This document shows positions 56,603 through 64,000 of a DNA stretch of 64,000 bases, piece by piece (position 1 is the stretch's first letter; each line of letters opens with the position of its first letter). The DNA is from Desulfobacteraceae bacterium (GTDB lineage Bacteria > Desulfobacterota > Desulfobacteria > Desulfobacterales > UBA5852), in the NCBI GenBank assembly GCA_014237395.1, contig JABZFP010000014.1:124001-188000 (forward strand). Reading direction: 5' to 3'. The notes beneath the pieces were generated by a model. That model saw only the letters and a program-made list of their open reading frames with translations. It had not been told where the DNA came from and searched no databases. Made by a program: the position numbers and the translations under genes.

Positions 56603-57123
56603 CCAAGGCCACCCGGTTTTTCAAGAAATACCAGGCCCCCTCGGCCGGTGCGCCGGAGGAGGAGACCGAGCCGCTGGTGCGCCTCAATCAGGTGCTCTCC
56701 ATTCCCCAGCGGTTTGCCACCGGGCCGGTCATGGGGAAATTCCTGAACGCGTTTAAGGAAAAGCGCATCCTGGCCAACAAATGTCCCCAATGCGGGCGTT
56801 TGCAACTGCCACCGCGTGAAATCTGCGCTGAATGCCGGGTACGGGCCACGGAATGGGTGGAAGTCGGCCCCGAGGGGGTGATCGCCACACCGGACATCAC
56901 CTATTATGCCAGTCCGGATCCCCTGACCGGCGAAACCCGTGAAACCCCCTATATCTCAGCGCATTTCCTGCTGAAGGGCTGCAAGGATCACGAAACGCTT
57001 TGGCACGAGCTCAAAATGACCGATTTCGACAAGGTCAAACGGGGCGCCAAAGTACGCCCGGTATGGAGCGAAAAGCGTGTCGGAGCGATTACGGACATCA
57101 AATATTTTGAAATTATCGAATAA
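56590..57123 (+). CDS. SCP2 tail plus DUF35 zinc-ribbon/OB-fold (end of the broken fusion gene)
   Basis: It opens with the end of SCP2 copy 3 (MGLLTKATRFFKKYQAP) and continues into a full DUF35: RFATGPVMGKFLNAFKEKR, zinc ribbon CPQCGRLQLPPREICAEC and OB-fold ATPDITYYASPDPLTGETRE. It is a paralogue of the DUF35 half of the gene at 50.4 kb, which also has an SCP2 in front. A start at 56590 or 56563 (GTG) has no good site, supporting a fused origin. Confidence 0.8.
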   Translation: MGLLTKATRFFKKYQAPSAGAPEEETEPLVRLNQVLSIPQRFATGPVMGKFLNAFKEKRILANKCPQCGRLQLPPREICAECRVRATEWVEVGPEGVIATPDITYYASPDPLTGETRETPYISAHFLLKGCKDHETLWHELKMTDFDKVKRGAKVRPVWSEKRVGAITDIKYFEIIE

Positions 57124-57185
57124 GGCGCTTTTCAATTTATTGAGGCGCGCCGCATACAGGTTGTCACCAATCAAGGGAGAATCCA

Positions 57186-58082
57186 ATGGATAGCGGAAGA
57201 GAAGACTGCTTCGTGGTTGAAGGCAAACTGGCCCTGCCCTATCAGTACTTTGCCGGTAGGACGGGCAGCCGGTTTCTGACAGCCCTCCAGAAAGAAAACA
57301 AGATTCAGGGGGTGCGCTGCCCGACCTGCGACAAAGTATTCGTGCCCCCGCGCTCGACTTGCGAACGTTGCTTCCAGCCCATCGCGGACAACTGGGTGGC
57401 GTTGAAGCCCACCGGCACGGTTACAGGCTATACCGTGATCCGCTACGAGGAGCCCCATCAACCCTACCCGCCGCCCTTCATTCAGGCGCTGATCAAGCTC
57501 GACGACGCGGATACCCCTTTGGTGCATGTGGTCCGTGGCGTCGGACCCAGCGAGATGCGGACCGGTCTGCGGGTCAAAGCCGAATTCGCCCGCAAACCCA
57601 CGTCCACCATCATGGATATTGCCTGTTTCCGCCCTCTGCGTAAAGATGCGGCCACCCTGGGCTACACCTATGATCAGCTGGAAGTCGGCATGTCGGCCTC
57701 CTTTACCAAAACCATCACCGAAACCGACGTCTATCTCTTCGCCGGACTATCCGGCGATTTCAACCCCATGCACGTCAACGAAGAGTTTGCCAAACAAACA
57801 CCCTTTGGCACGCGGATCGCTCATGGGGCTTTGCCCCAGTGCCTGATTGCACCGGTGCTGGGCATGAAGCTGCCTGGCCTGGGCACGGTGGCGCTGGAAA
57901 TCAACACGCGTTTCCGGGCCCCAACCTACTTCGGCGATACGATTACGGCCACGGCCGAGGTCTCCGAAAAGCTGGCGGACAAGCGCTGGGTGCGCATGGT
58001 GCTGACCTGGACGAATCAGGACGACAGGCTGGTAGCGGAGGGCACGGCGCTGGTCATGCCGCCGGTTCCAATGGGAGAGTGA
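57186..58082 (+). CDS. DUF35 / MaoC-like enoyl-CoA hydratase fusion
   Basis: A 298-residue protein. Residues 14-150 are DUF35 with zinc ligands C45, C48, C59, C62; residues 160-295 are a MaoC hot-dog domain whose hydratase motif AGLSGDFNPMHVNEEFA carries D191, N193 and H196. Steroid-degrading actinobacteria have ChsH2, a MaoC-DUF35 fusion of opposite order, whose DUF35 docks to the Ltp2 aldolase so hydration and C-C cleavage are coupled. The same logic could hold here. GGGAGA precedes the ATG. Confidence 0.92.
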   Translation: MDSGREDCFVVEGKLALPYQYFAGRTGSRFLTALQKENKIQGVRCPTCDKVFVPPRSTCERCFQPIADNWVALKPTGTVTGYTVIRYEEPHQPYPPPFIQALIKLDDADTPLVHVVRGVGPSEMRTGLRVKAEFARKPTSTIMDIACFRPLRKDAATLGYTYDQLEVGMSASFTKTITETDVYLFAGLSGDFNPMHVNEEFAKQTPFGTRIAHGALPQCLIAPVLGMKLPGLGTVALEINTRFRAPTYFGDTITATAEVSEKLADKRWVRMVLTWTNQDDRLVAEGTALVMPPVPMGE

Positions 58083-58216
58083 ATCTTCAGAAGCCGCATC
58101 TTTTGATCCCGGCCGGCGTTCTCGCCATTTGGCAATCCTCGACGTAGCGGACTACGCCTGCGGTTGCCAAATGGCTGCGGCCTTGGCCCGAATCAAAACC
58201 TACATCTTCTGAAGAT
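58083..58216. repeat. 134-bp nested inverted repeat
   Basis: It begins at the base after the DUF35-MaoC stop. Four paired arms nest about one centre: 58083-58093 with 58206-58216 (ATCTTCAGAAG, perfect), 58101-58107 with 58192-58198, 58124-58135 with 58164-58175 (GCCATTTGGCAA, perfect) and a tip 58143-58147 with 58152-58156. It could form a long cruciform or RNA hairpin. No coding sequence is present. Confidence 0.8.
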
Positions 58217-58275
58217 CCACCATACCGTTTCTGAATAACACAAATTGTTCCAAATCGAACGATGGGGAGAAAGCG

Positions 58276-59439
58276 ATGGCGCTTGAATTCAATGAGCGGG
58301 CCGGGTGCCAGGAGTACTTCTCAAAAGCCCATGAGATGGTACGCCGATCGGTGCGGGATTTCGTGAAAAAGGAAATTCTACCCAACATCGACGACTGGGA
58401 GGAGCAGGGTGAATTCCCCCTGGGACTATACGCCAAAGCCGGTGAAGTGGGTATTTTGGGGATCGGTTACCCGGAAGAACTGGGGGGTACCCCCGGAGAT
58501 CTCTTTTTCAAGGTGGCTGCCAGCGAGGAATTGATGCGATCCGGCTCCGGCGGCCTGGTGGCCGGTCTGGGGTCTTTGGATATCGCCATCCCGCCGATTA
58601 TCCGTCATGGCACGGACGAACAGAAAGAACGGTTCGTCAAACCGGTTCTGGCCGGGAAAAAGATCGCCGCCCTCGGCATCACCGAACCCAGCGGCGGGTC
58701 CGATGTGGCGCGTCTGCGAACGACGGCCGTGCGCGACGGCGACGTGTATGTGGTCAACGGCAGCAAGACGTTTATCACCAGCGGCTGCCGGGCCGACCAG
58801 GTCACCTGCGCCGTGCGGACCGGGGAGGAAGGCGCGCACGGCATCAGCTTCCTGGTGGTCGAAAAGGGAACGCGGGGTTTCAGCACCTCCAATAAACTGC
58901 GCAAGATGGGGTGGTGGGCTTCGGACACGGCCGAGCTCTTCTTCGACGACTGCCGCGTACCGGTGGTCAATCGTATCGGCGAGGAAAACCAGGGGTTTTA
59001 CATCATTATGGAAAACTTCCAGGCCGAGCGCCTGTCTTTGGCCATTATGGCCAACATGACCGCCCAGTTGGCCCTGGATGAAGCCCTGCGCTACGCCCGG
59101 GAACGGGAGGCCTTCGGCAAACCGTTGACCGGTTTTCAGGTAACGCGCCACAAGCTGGCGGAACTGGCCACCCTGGTGGAGATCAGCCGGGAGTATACTT
59201 ACCGTGTGGCGGCCCGCATGGATGCCGGCATCGACCAGATCAAGGAAGTCTCCATGGCCAAAAACTTTGCCTGCAACGTCAGCAACCGCATGACGTACGA
59301 GGCCGTGCAGGTCTTCGGCGGGTTCGGCTTCATGCGGGGGTATCTGGTGGAGCGGTTGTACCGGGACAACCGGGTGCTTTCCATCGGTGGCGGCACCACC
59401 GAGATCATGAATGAAATTATTTCCAAGCTGATACTCTGA
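58276..59439 (+). CDS. Acyl-CoA dehydrogenase
   Basis: A 387-residue acyl-CoA dehydrogenase: GITEPSGGSDVARL, GKPLTGFQVTRHKLAEL, FGGFGFMRGYLVERLYRDNR. The catalytic Glu is at the isovaleryl/long-chain position (QAERLSLA), while the MCAD position is IGGGTTEI without Glu. That arrangement is common in enzymes for branched or bulky substrates. GGGGAG precedes the ATG. It is probably the last gene of the operon, past the inverted repeat. Confidence 0.95.
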   Translation: MALEFNERAGCQEYFSKAHEMVRRSVRDFVKKEILPNIDDWEEQGEFPLGLYAKAGEVGILGIGYPEELGGTPGDLFFKVAASEELMRSGSGGLVAGLGSLDIAIPPIIRHGTDEQKERFVKPVLAGKKIAALGITEPSGGSDVARLRTTAVRDGDVYVVNGSKTFITSGCRADQVTCAVRTGEEGAHGISFLVVEKGTRGFSTSNKLRKMGWWASDTAELFFDDCRVPVVNRIGEENQGFYIIMENFQAERLSLAIMANMTAQLALDEALRYAREREAFGKPLTGFQVTRHKLAELATLVEISREYTYRVAARMDAGIDQIKEVSMAKNFACNVSNRMTYEAVQVFGGFGFMRGYLVERLYRDNRVLSIGGGTTEIMNEIISKLIL

Positions 59440-59790
59440 TTTTCCCCAAAGCTACCCCCGTTCACCAAATGAGCGGACGCCAGGGCTCCATTGGGCCGGA
59501 TGTTCACTTCAGGTATTAACCGGAGCTCACGCGGGGGACGGGCGGCATGCTTCAATGCTGCTGCCATTGACATTTGCCGACTACCCAACTATGCTTTTTG
59601 ACACGGCCTTGCATCATCAACAGGCCTTGGTCCGCAATCACACCGCAAAATAGGCGGGTCCTCCGAACGGGGCTATAGAAGCCCTTGGCAGGCTTGGGGC
59701 ACCCGCCGTCGTTTCCCCACTTTACATGGCTTCGCTTTGGCGACCAGGACTGATGCATTTGCCGGAGCCTTTTTTGAAAGGACGCTGGTT
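59440..59790. other. Intergenic region before the sucrose cassette
   Basis: This 351-nt gap contains no gene I can support. It holds the promoter candidate listed next and marks the border between the acyl-CoA operon and the sucrose genes. Confidence 0.55.
59567..59595 (+). promoter_or_regulatory. Promoter candidate for the sucrose cassette
   Basis: TTGACA at 59567-59572 and TATGCT at 59590-59595 with a 17-nt spacer, six of six and four of six matches. The leader to the kinase start would be about 190 nt. Confidence 0.55.
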
Positions 59791-60702
59791 TTGATTCTTT
59801 CCATCGGTGAAATTTTGTTCGACATATTCCCGGAGGGGCGCCGCCTGGGCGGTGCGGCATTTAATTTCGCTTATCACATTCACCGCCTGGATGGTCCGGT
59901 TCGGTTTCTCAGCCGCATTGGTCAAGATCCTGAGGGGCAGGCGATTCTCGATTTCCTGGCGAAACGCCAGTTCCCGCCGGATGATCTGCAGCGGGATCCG
60001 GATCATCCCACCGGTCGTGTCATGGTAACACTCGATGCGGGCGGCGGGGCGCGGTTTGACATTCTTCCCGGGGTCGCCTACGATTTTATCACCGCCACGC
60101 CATCCATCGCGCAATTTGTCAAAGACGACTGTGAATTAATTTATTTCGGCAGCCTGATCCAACGCACCGCGCAGGGAGAACAAACCGTACGTCGGATCCT
60201 GGGCCTTCGATCGCCCCGGACCAAATGCCTGTGCGACATCAACCTGCGCCCGGGTTGCTTCAACGCCGATAGCCTCACATATTCCCTGCGGGAAGCGGAT
60301 GTTCTCAAAATCAATGATGAGGAACTGTCAGCCTTAGCTTCGATACACGCCATCCGCGGCGACACAACGCAAACCGTGGCGGCCTTGATGGCCCGTTTCG
60401 ACATCGAGATGGTGGCCCTCACACGGGCCGAACACGGCAGCAGTCTATTTGCCGGGGGAGAGCGGTACGACATCGCCCCGGAACGCGGCCTTCGGATCAA
60501 GGACACCGTGGGGGCCGGCGATGCGTTTGCGGCCATGCTGGCCATTGGGTATACGCGGCGCTGGCCGCCTGAACGCATCCTGAAATCGGCCAGCCGCTTA
60601 GCCAGCCGGGTGTGCGGCATCACGGGCGCTATTCCGGCTGCACCGCTTTTTTACGACCGCGTACGGGAACTGATGACCGACGGGGGTGAGCATGGGGAAT
60701 AA
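59791..60702 (+). CDS. PfkB-family sugar kinase (probable fructokinase)
   Basis: A 303-residue ribokinase-fold kinase: ILSIGEILFDIFPEG, LGGAAFNFAYHIHRL near the sugar site, and the C-terminal DTVGAGDAFAAML with the catalytic Asp and anion hole. A TTG start at 59791 is preferred: GAAAGGA lies eight bases upstream and the protein then begins at the first strand; an ATG at 59737 adds 18 residues. Fructokinase is suggested by the adjoining sucrose genes: it would trap the fructose set free by sucrose phosphorylase. Confidence 0.88.
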   Translation: MILSIGEILFDIFPEGRRLGGAAFNFAYHIHRLDGPVRFLSRIGQDPEGQAILDFLAKRQFPPDDLQRDPDHPTGRVMVTLDAGGGARFDILPGVAYDFITATPSIAQFVKDDCELIYFGSLIQRTAQGEQTVRRILGLRSPRTKCLCDINLRPGCFNADSLTYSLREADVLKINDEELSALASIHAIRGDTTQTVAALMARFDIEMVALTRAEHGSSLFAGGERYDIAPERGLRIKDTVGAGDAFAAMLAIGYTRRWPPERILKSASRLASRVCGITGAIPAAPLFYDRVRELMTDGGEHGE

Positions 60703-62881
60703 GCGTTACATCCAGATGTTCAGCATTCACGGGCTGATCCGTTCCAACAACCCGGAACTCGGTCGCAACGCCGACACCGGGGGGCAGGTGACGTATGTCC
60801 TGGAGCTGGCCCGACAGTTGAGCACCCTCGATACGGTGGCCCGGGTCGATCTGTTTACCCGCTTGATCGCCGACAAAACGGTATCGAATGATTACGCCAG
60901 TCCAATGGAGATCGTTAACGACAAGTTTCGGATCGTTCGTATCCAGTGCGGCGGGCGTAAATATTTGCGGAAAGAACTGCTGTGGCCCCATCTGGATGAA
61001 TTTATCGACAAGACTGTCAAATACATCAAGCGAGAGCAGGCCATCCCGGATGTTGTCCACGGCCATTACCCGGATGCCGGGTATGTGGCCATGGAATTGT
61101 CACGGTTTTTCGGCGTGCCCTTTATCTTCACCGGGCATTCACTGGGGCGGGTGAAAAAACAGAAACTGTTGAGCGACGGGGTAGGCGCCGTCGATCTCGA
61201 ACGGCGCTACAAGATCGATCACCGCATTGCCGTCGAGGAAGAAGTCCTGAGTCAGGCCGACCTGATTGTTACCAGCACGCGCCAGGAAATTGTCGAACAA
61301 TACGGACTTTACAGCAATAATGGCCAGCCGGACTTCAAGGTTATCCCTCCGGGGTTGGATGTGGAGCGGTTTTACCCCTATTACCGCGACATGCTGCCAC
61401 AAAACGATAAAGACGAAGCGGCCATGTTCGCCCGGGCCTCGGTCATGCATGAGTTAAACCGGTTTTTTCTGCATCCGGATAAACCCCTCATTCTGGCGCT
61501 CTGCCGGCCGGACAAGCGCAAGAACATCACGGGGCTGGTGCGGGCCTATGGTGAAGATCTGGACTTGCAGGCTATGGCCAACCTGGCGGTTTTCGCCGGT
61601 ATCCGAAAAGATATCGAAAGCATGGAGAGCAATGAACGGGAAGTGCTCACGGATATGCTGCTGCGACTGGACCAGTACGATCTGTATGGTAAAATGGCGA
61701 TTCCCAAAAAACATGATTTCGAATCAGAAGTCCCGGAGCTGTATCGGGTGGCGGCGGAAAAAGGCGGTGTTTTCGTCAACCCGGCCCTGACCGAGCCCTT
61801 CGGACTGACACTACTGGAGGCCTCGGCCACGGGGTTGCCGATCGTGGCGACCCATGACGGGGGGCCCAAGGATATCGTCGAGAACTGTAAAAACGGTCTT
61901 CTGGTCGATCCATCCGAGCCGGGCCAGATTGCCCAAGCGCTTAGGGCGATCATTGCCGATCGGGAACAATGGGACCAGTATTCCAAAAACGGCATCATGA
62001 ATGTGCGCAAATATTATACCTGGGAAAGGCATGCCCGCCAGTATATGGCCGCGGTGGAAAAACTGGCGGCGGCGACCGAAACGGCCGATATGGGCGCCGC
62101 CCATCCCACGGATGCCATCGGGCGACGTTTGACGAGCTTGAACGCTCTGTTTGTTACGGATATCGACCACACCCTGATTGGCGAAGACAACACGCATCTG
62201 AAAACCCTGTTAGCTGCCCTGAAGGCCAACCGATCCACGGTTGGGTTTGTCGTGGCCACAGGACGTACCATCGAATCCGTCCGAGGCCATTTAGAAAAAT
62301 ACGGGGTTGAAGGCGTGGATGTCCTGATCACATCCGTGGGGGCGGAGATCTATTACGGGCCGCGTCTGCAGCAGAGCCGCAGCTGGGAATCCCATATCGC
62401 CGCCAAGTGGGAGCCGGCCAAGATTCGCCGGGCGTTGCGGTCCCTGCCTTATTTGACCTACCAGGAGGAAGACACCCAGCGGCGTTTCAAAATCAGCTAT
62501 TACATGGAACCCGGCAAAGACCGCTTGGCCGAGATTCACAACCGGTTGCTCAACAAGAAGTGTAAGTATAACCTGGTCTATTCTCACGACCAGTACCTGG
62601 ATATTCTTCCCTACCGCGCTTCCAAGGGGAAAGCGATCCGGTTTCTCTGCTACAAGTGGGAAATCCCGCTGCGCAACATCGTCGTTTCCGGTGACTCCGG
62701 CAACGACGAAGAAATGCTGCGCGGCGAACCCTCTGCCATCGTGGTGGCCAATTACAGCTCGGAACTTGACGCGCTGCGAAAAAGTAAACATGTTTACTTC
62801 TCCCAAAAGCCATGTGCCGGTGGTATTCTGGAAGGATTGCAAAAATATCGTTTTTTCGAAAAAGCAAAAGGCGACGCATGA
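60692..62881 (+). CDS. Bifunctional sucrose-phosphate synthase / sucrose-phosphatase
   Basis: A 729-residue fusion. Residues 1-470 are a GT4 glycosyltransferase of the SPS type (HGLIRSNNPELGRNADTGGQ, GLDVERFYPYY, PALTEPFGLTLLEASATGLP with the E-x7-E motif). Residues 485-725 are a HAD-IIB phosphatase (FVTDIDHTLIGEDN, GRTIESVRG, VVSGDSGNDEEML). Together they would make sucrose from UDP- or ADP-glucose and fructose 6-phosphate in one protein. The start overlaps the kinase gene by 11 nt; the stop overlaps the next start (ATGA). Confidence 0.94.
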   Translation: MGNKRYIQMFSIHGLIRSNNPELGRNADTGGQVTYVLELARQLSTLDTVARVDLFTRLIADKTVSNDYASPMEIVNDKFRIVRIQCGGRKYLRKELLWPHLDEFIDKTVKYIKREQAIPDVVHGHYPDAGYVAMELSRFFGVPFIFTGHSLGRVKKQKLLSDGVGAVDLERRYKIDHRIAVEEEVLSQADLIVTSTRQEIVEQYGLYSNNGQPDFKVIPPGLDVERFYPYYRDMLPQNDKDEAAMFARASVMHELNRFFLHPDKPLILALCRPDKRKNITGLVRAYGEDLDLQAMANLAVFAGIRKDIESMESNEREVLTDMLLRLDQYDLYGKMAIPKKHDFESEVPELYRVAAEKGGVFVNPALTEPFGLTLLEASATGLPIVATHDGGPKDIVENCKNGLLVDPSEPGQIAQALRAIIADREQWDQYSKNGIMNVRKYYTWERHARQYMAAVEKLAAATETADMGAAHPTDAIGRRLTSLNALFVTDIDHTLIGEDNTHLKTLLAALKANRSTVGFVVATGRTIESVRGHLEKYGVEGVDVLITSVGAEIYYGPRLQQSRSWESHIAAKWEPAKIRRALRSLPYLTYQEEDTQRRFKISYYMEPGKDRLAEIHNRLLNKKCKYNLVYSHDQYLDILPYRASKGKAIRFLCYKWEIPLRNIVVSGDSGNDEEMLRGEPSAIVVANYSSELDALRKSKHVYFSQKPCAGGILEGLQKYRFFEKAKGDA

Positions 62882-64000
62882 CTCTCAAAAATAAGGTTCA
62901 ACTCATTACCTACCCGGATTCGCTGGGTGCCAATCTGCTGGAACTGCATTTTGTGCTCCGCAAATATCTGCGCAAGGCCATCGGCGGGGTTCACATCCTT
63001 CCGTTTTATCCCTCATCGGCCGACCGAGGGTTCGCCCCGCTGACCTACGACGAGGTGGATCCTGCGTTTGGAACATGGGACGATGTCGAGCACATCGGAC
63101 GGGATTTCGATCTGATCGTGGACTTCATGGTGAACCACATCTCCCGCCAGTCGGTGTTTTTCCAGGACTATCTGGAGCGCGGCGACGAAAGCCCCTATGC
63201 CGACATGTTTCTCAGTTTCAGGAAACTGAGTCCGGACGGTGAGTTGCCTGAAGCGGATCTGGCCAAAGTATACACCCGCAAGCCCCGCCCGCCGTTTACG
63301 ACCATTCAGCGGCCGGATGGCTCCCGCGAAAAGATCTGGAGCACGTTTGATTACGAACAGATCGACCTGGACTACCGCTCGCCGGTGACCCGGGAGGTTG
63401 TGCGCAAATTCCTGATCCGGCTGGCCCGCAGCCATCCCAAGATGATCCGGTTGGACGCATTTGCCTATACGACCTTCAAGCTGGGAACGAACTGTTTTTT
63501 CCTGGAACCCGAGGTGTGGGAGCTTCTGGAGTGGATCAAAGGATTTGTGGCGCCATTCGACGCCGAGGTGCTGCCGGAGGTTCATGAACACCATCGGTAT
63601 CAGCTCAAGCTGGCCGAGCACGACTATTGGACTTATGATTTCGCGCTGCCGATGATCATGCTGCACACGCTGTATCACCACACCAACCGTCAGCTCCTGG
63701 AATGGCTGCGCATTTGCCCCCGCAAGCAGATTACCACCCTCGACACCCACGACGGCCTTGGCGTGGTGGACGTGGCCGACTTGATGTCCCAGGAGGATAT
63801 CGACCGCACGCTCGAGGGCCTATACGAAAAAGGCTCCAATATCAAACGCATCTACTCCGGGGAAGCCTATCAGAACCTGGACATCTACCAGGTCAACTGC
63901 ACCTACTACTCGGCCCTTGAAAACAACGATGATTCCTACCTTGCGGCCCGGGCGATTCAATTTTTCTGCCCGGGGATTCCGCAGGTTTACTATGTGGGTC
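62878..64000 (+). CDS. Sucrose phosphorylase (GH13), C-terminus beyond window
   Basis: At least 374 residues without stop. It starts KVQLITYPDSLGANL and has the GH13 sucrose-phosphorylase features: GGVHILPFYPSSADRG, VDFMVNHIS, nucleophile Asp in MIRLDAFAYTT and acid Glu in VLPEVHEHH, then TLDTHDGLGVVD. It reversibly converts sucrose plus phosphate to glucose 1-phosphate and fructose. Translational coupling to the synthase gene suggests that making and breaking sucrose are expressed together. Confidence 0.94.
   Translation, partial: MTLKNKVQLITYPDSLGANLLELHFVLRKYLRKAIGGVHILPFYPSSADRGFAPLTYDEVDPAFGTWDDVEHIGRDFDLIVDFMVNHISRQSVFFQDYLERGDESPYADMFLSFRKLSPDGELPEADLAKVYTRKPRPPFTTIQRPDGSREKIWSTFDYEQIDLDYRSPVTREVVRKFLIRLARSHPKMIRLDAFAYTTFKLGTNCFFLEPEVWELLEWIKGFVAPFDAEVLPEVHEHHRYQLKLAEHDYWTYDFALPMIMLHTLYHHTNRQLLEWLRICPRKQITTLDTHDGLGVVDVADLMSQEDIDRTLEGLYEKGSNIKRIYSGEAYQNLDIYQVNCTYYSALENNDDSYLAARAIQFFCPGIPQVYYVG

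Noticed and set aside
1..64000. Search for CRISPR arrays, tRNA/rRNA genes, insertion sequences and phage genes
   Set aside because: No regularly spaced repeats, cloverleaf-like segments or transposase/integrase proteins were seen by eye; short RNAs could be missed.

Overview
The window looks like a chromosomal segment of a GC-rich, Gram-negative, strictly or mainly anaerobic Desulfobacterota bacterium, probably near Desulfosarcina/Desulfatitalea. This rests on gene content and is an inference: WtpABC tungstate uptake, a heptose phosphatase of LPS synthesis, RlpA with a lipobox, and a large acyl-CoA dehydrogenase / thiolase-like / DUF35 inventory typical of fatty-acid and hydrocarbon-degrading sulfate reducers. 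I saw no tRNA, rRNA, insertion sequence or CRISPR array.

Layout. (1) 1-7143, minus strand: one uninterrupted reading frame of at least 2381 codons, cut by the left edge, encoding a polyketide/PUFA-synthase-like megasynthase (two flavin TIM-barrel reductase-like domains, KS, KS, AT, start of a third KS). (2) 7.5-11.8 kb: a cyclic-nucleotide-binding/PilZ protein, an alpha/alpha-barrel protein, a hexapeptide acyltransferase and an MFS permease. (3) 12-22.6 kb: housekeeping genes (Hsp20, Lon, RlpA, GmhB, RecD2, DUF1178, SH3 protein, NadB, EpmA). (4) 22.8-34.6 kb: HDAC-like amidohydrolase, HyuA-like protein, NadE, a solute-binding lipoprotein, an SPFH/NfeD pair, an aminotransferase, an MscS channel, SIMPL and BrkB proteins. 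(5) 34.8-38.9 kb: a tungstate module with its own regulator, a near-consensus promoter, a palindromic operator candidate and an intra-operon hairpin. (6) Alanine racemase, then a minus-strand thiolase/acyl-CoA dehydrogenase pair.

(7) 44.2-59.4 kb is the most unusual region: about 15 kb on the plus strand behind a promoter bracketed by two near-identical 19-bp palindromes, the likely sites of the TetR-type repressor encoded third. It holds three acyl-CoA dehydrogenases, a PHP protein and two copies of a module made of two thiolase-fold proteins lacking the thiolase Cys/His/Cys catalytic set, with DUF35 zinc-ribbon/OB-fold partners, SCP2 lipid-carrier domains, an acyl-CoA ligase and a DUF35-MaoC fusion. 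Together they could activate an acid, dehydrogenate it, hydrate it and cleave it by an aldolase-like reaction, as in the Ltp2/ChsH2 steroid side-chain system. The substrate cannot be read from the sequence.

Within this region the CoA-ligase runs into three near-identical SCP2 blocks, two of which carry deletions (98 and 136 nt) that start at the same base. Restoring both gives one exact 1008-codon frame, ligase-SCP2x3-DUF35, so either the gene is freshly broken or the assembly collapsed there. (8) 59.6-64.0 kb: a sucrose cassette (PfkB sugar kinase, bifunctional sucrose-phosphate synthase/phosphatase, sucrose phosphorylase cut by the right edge).
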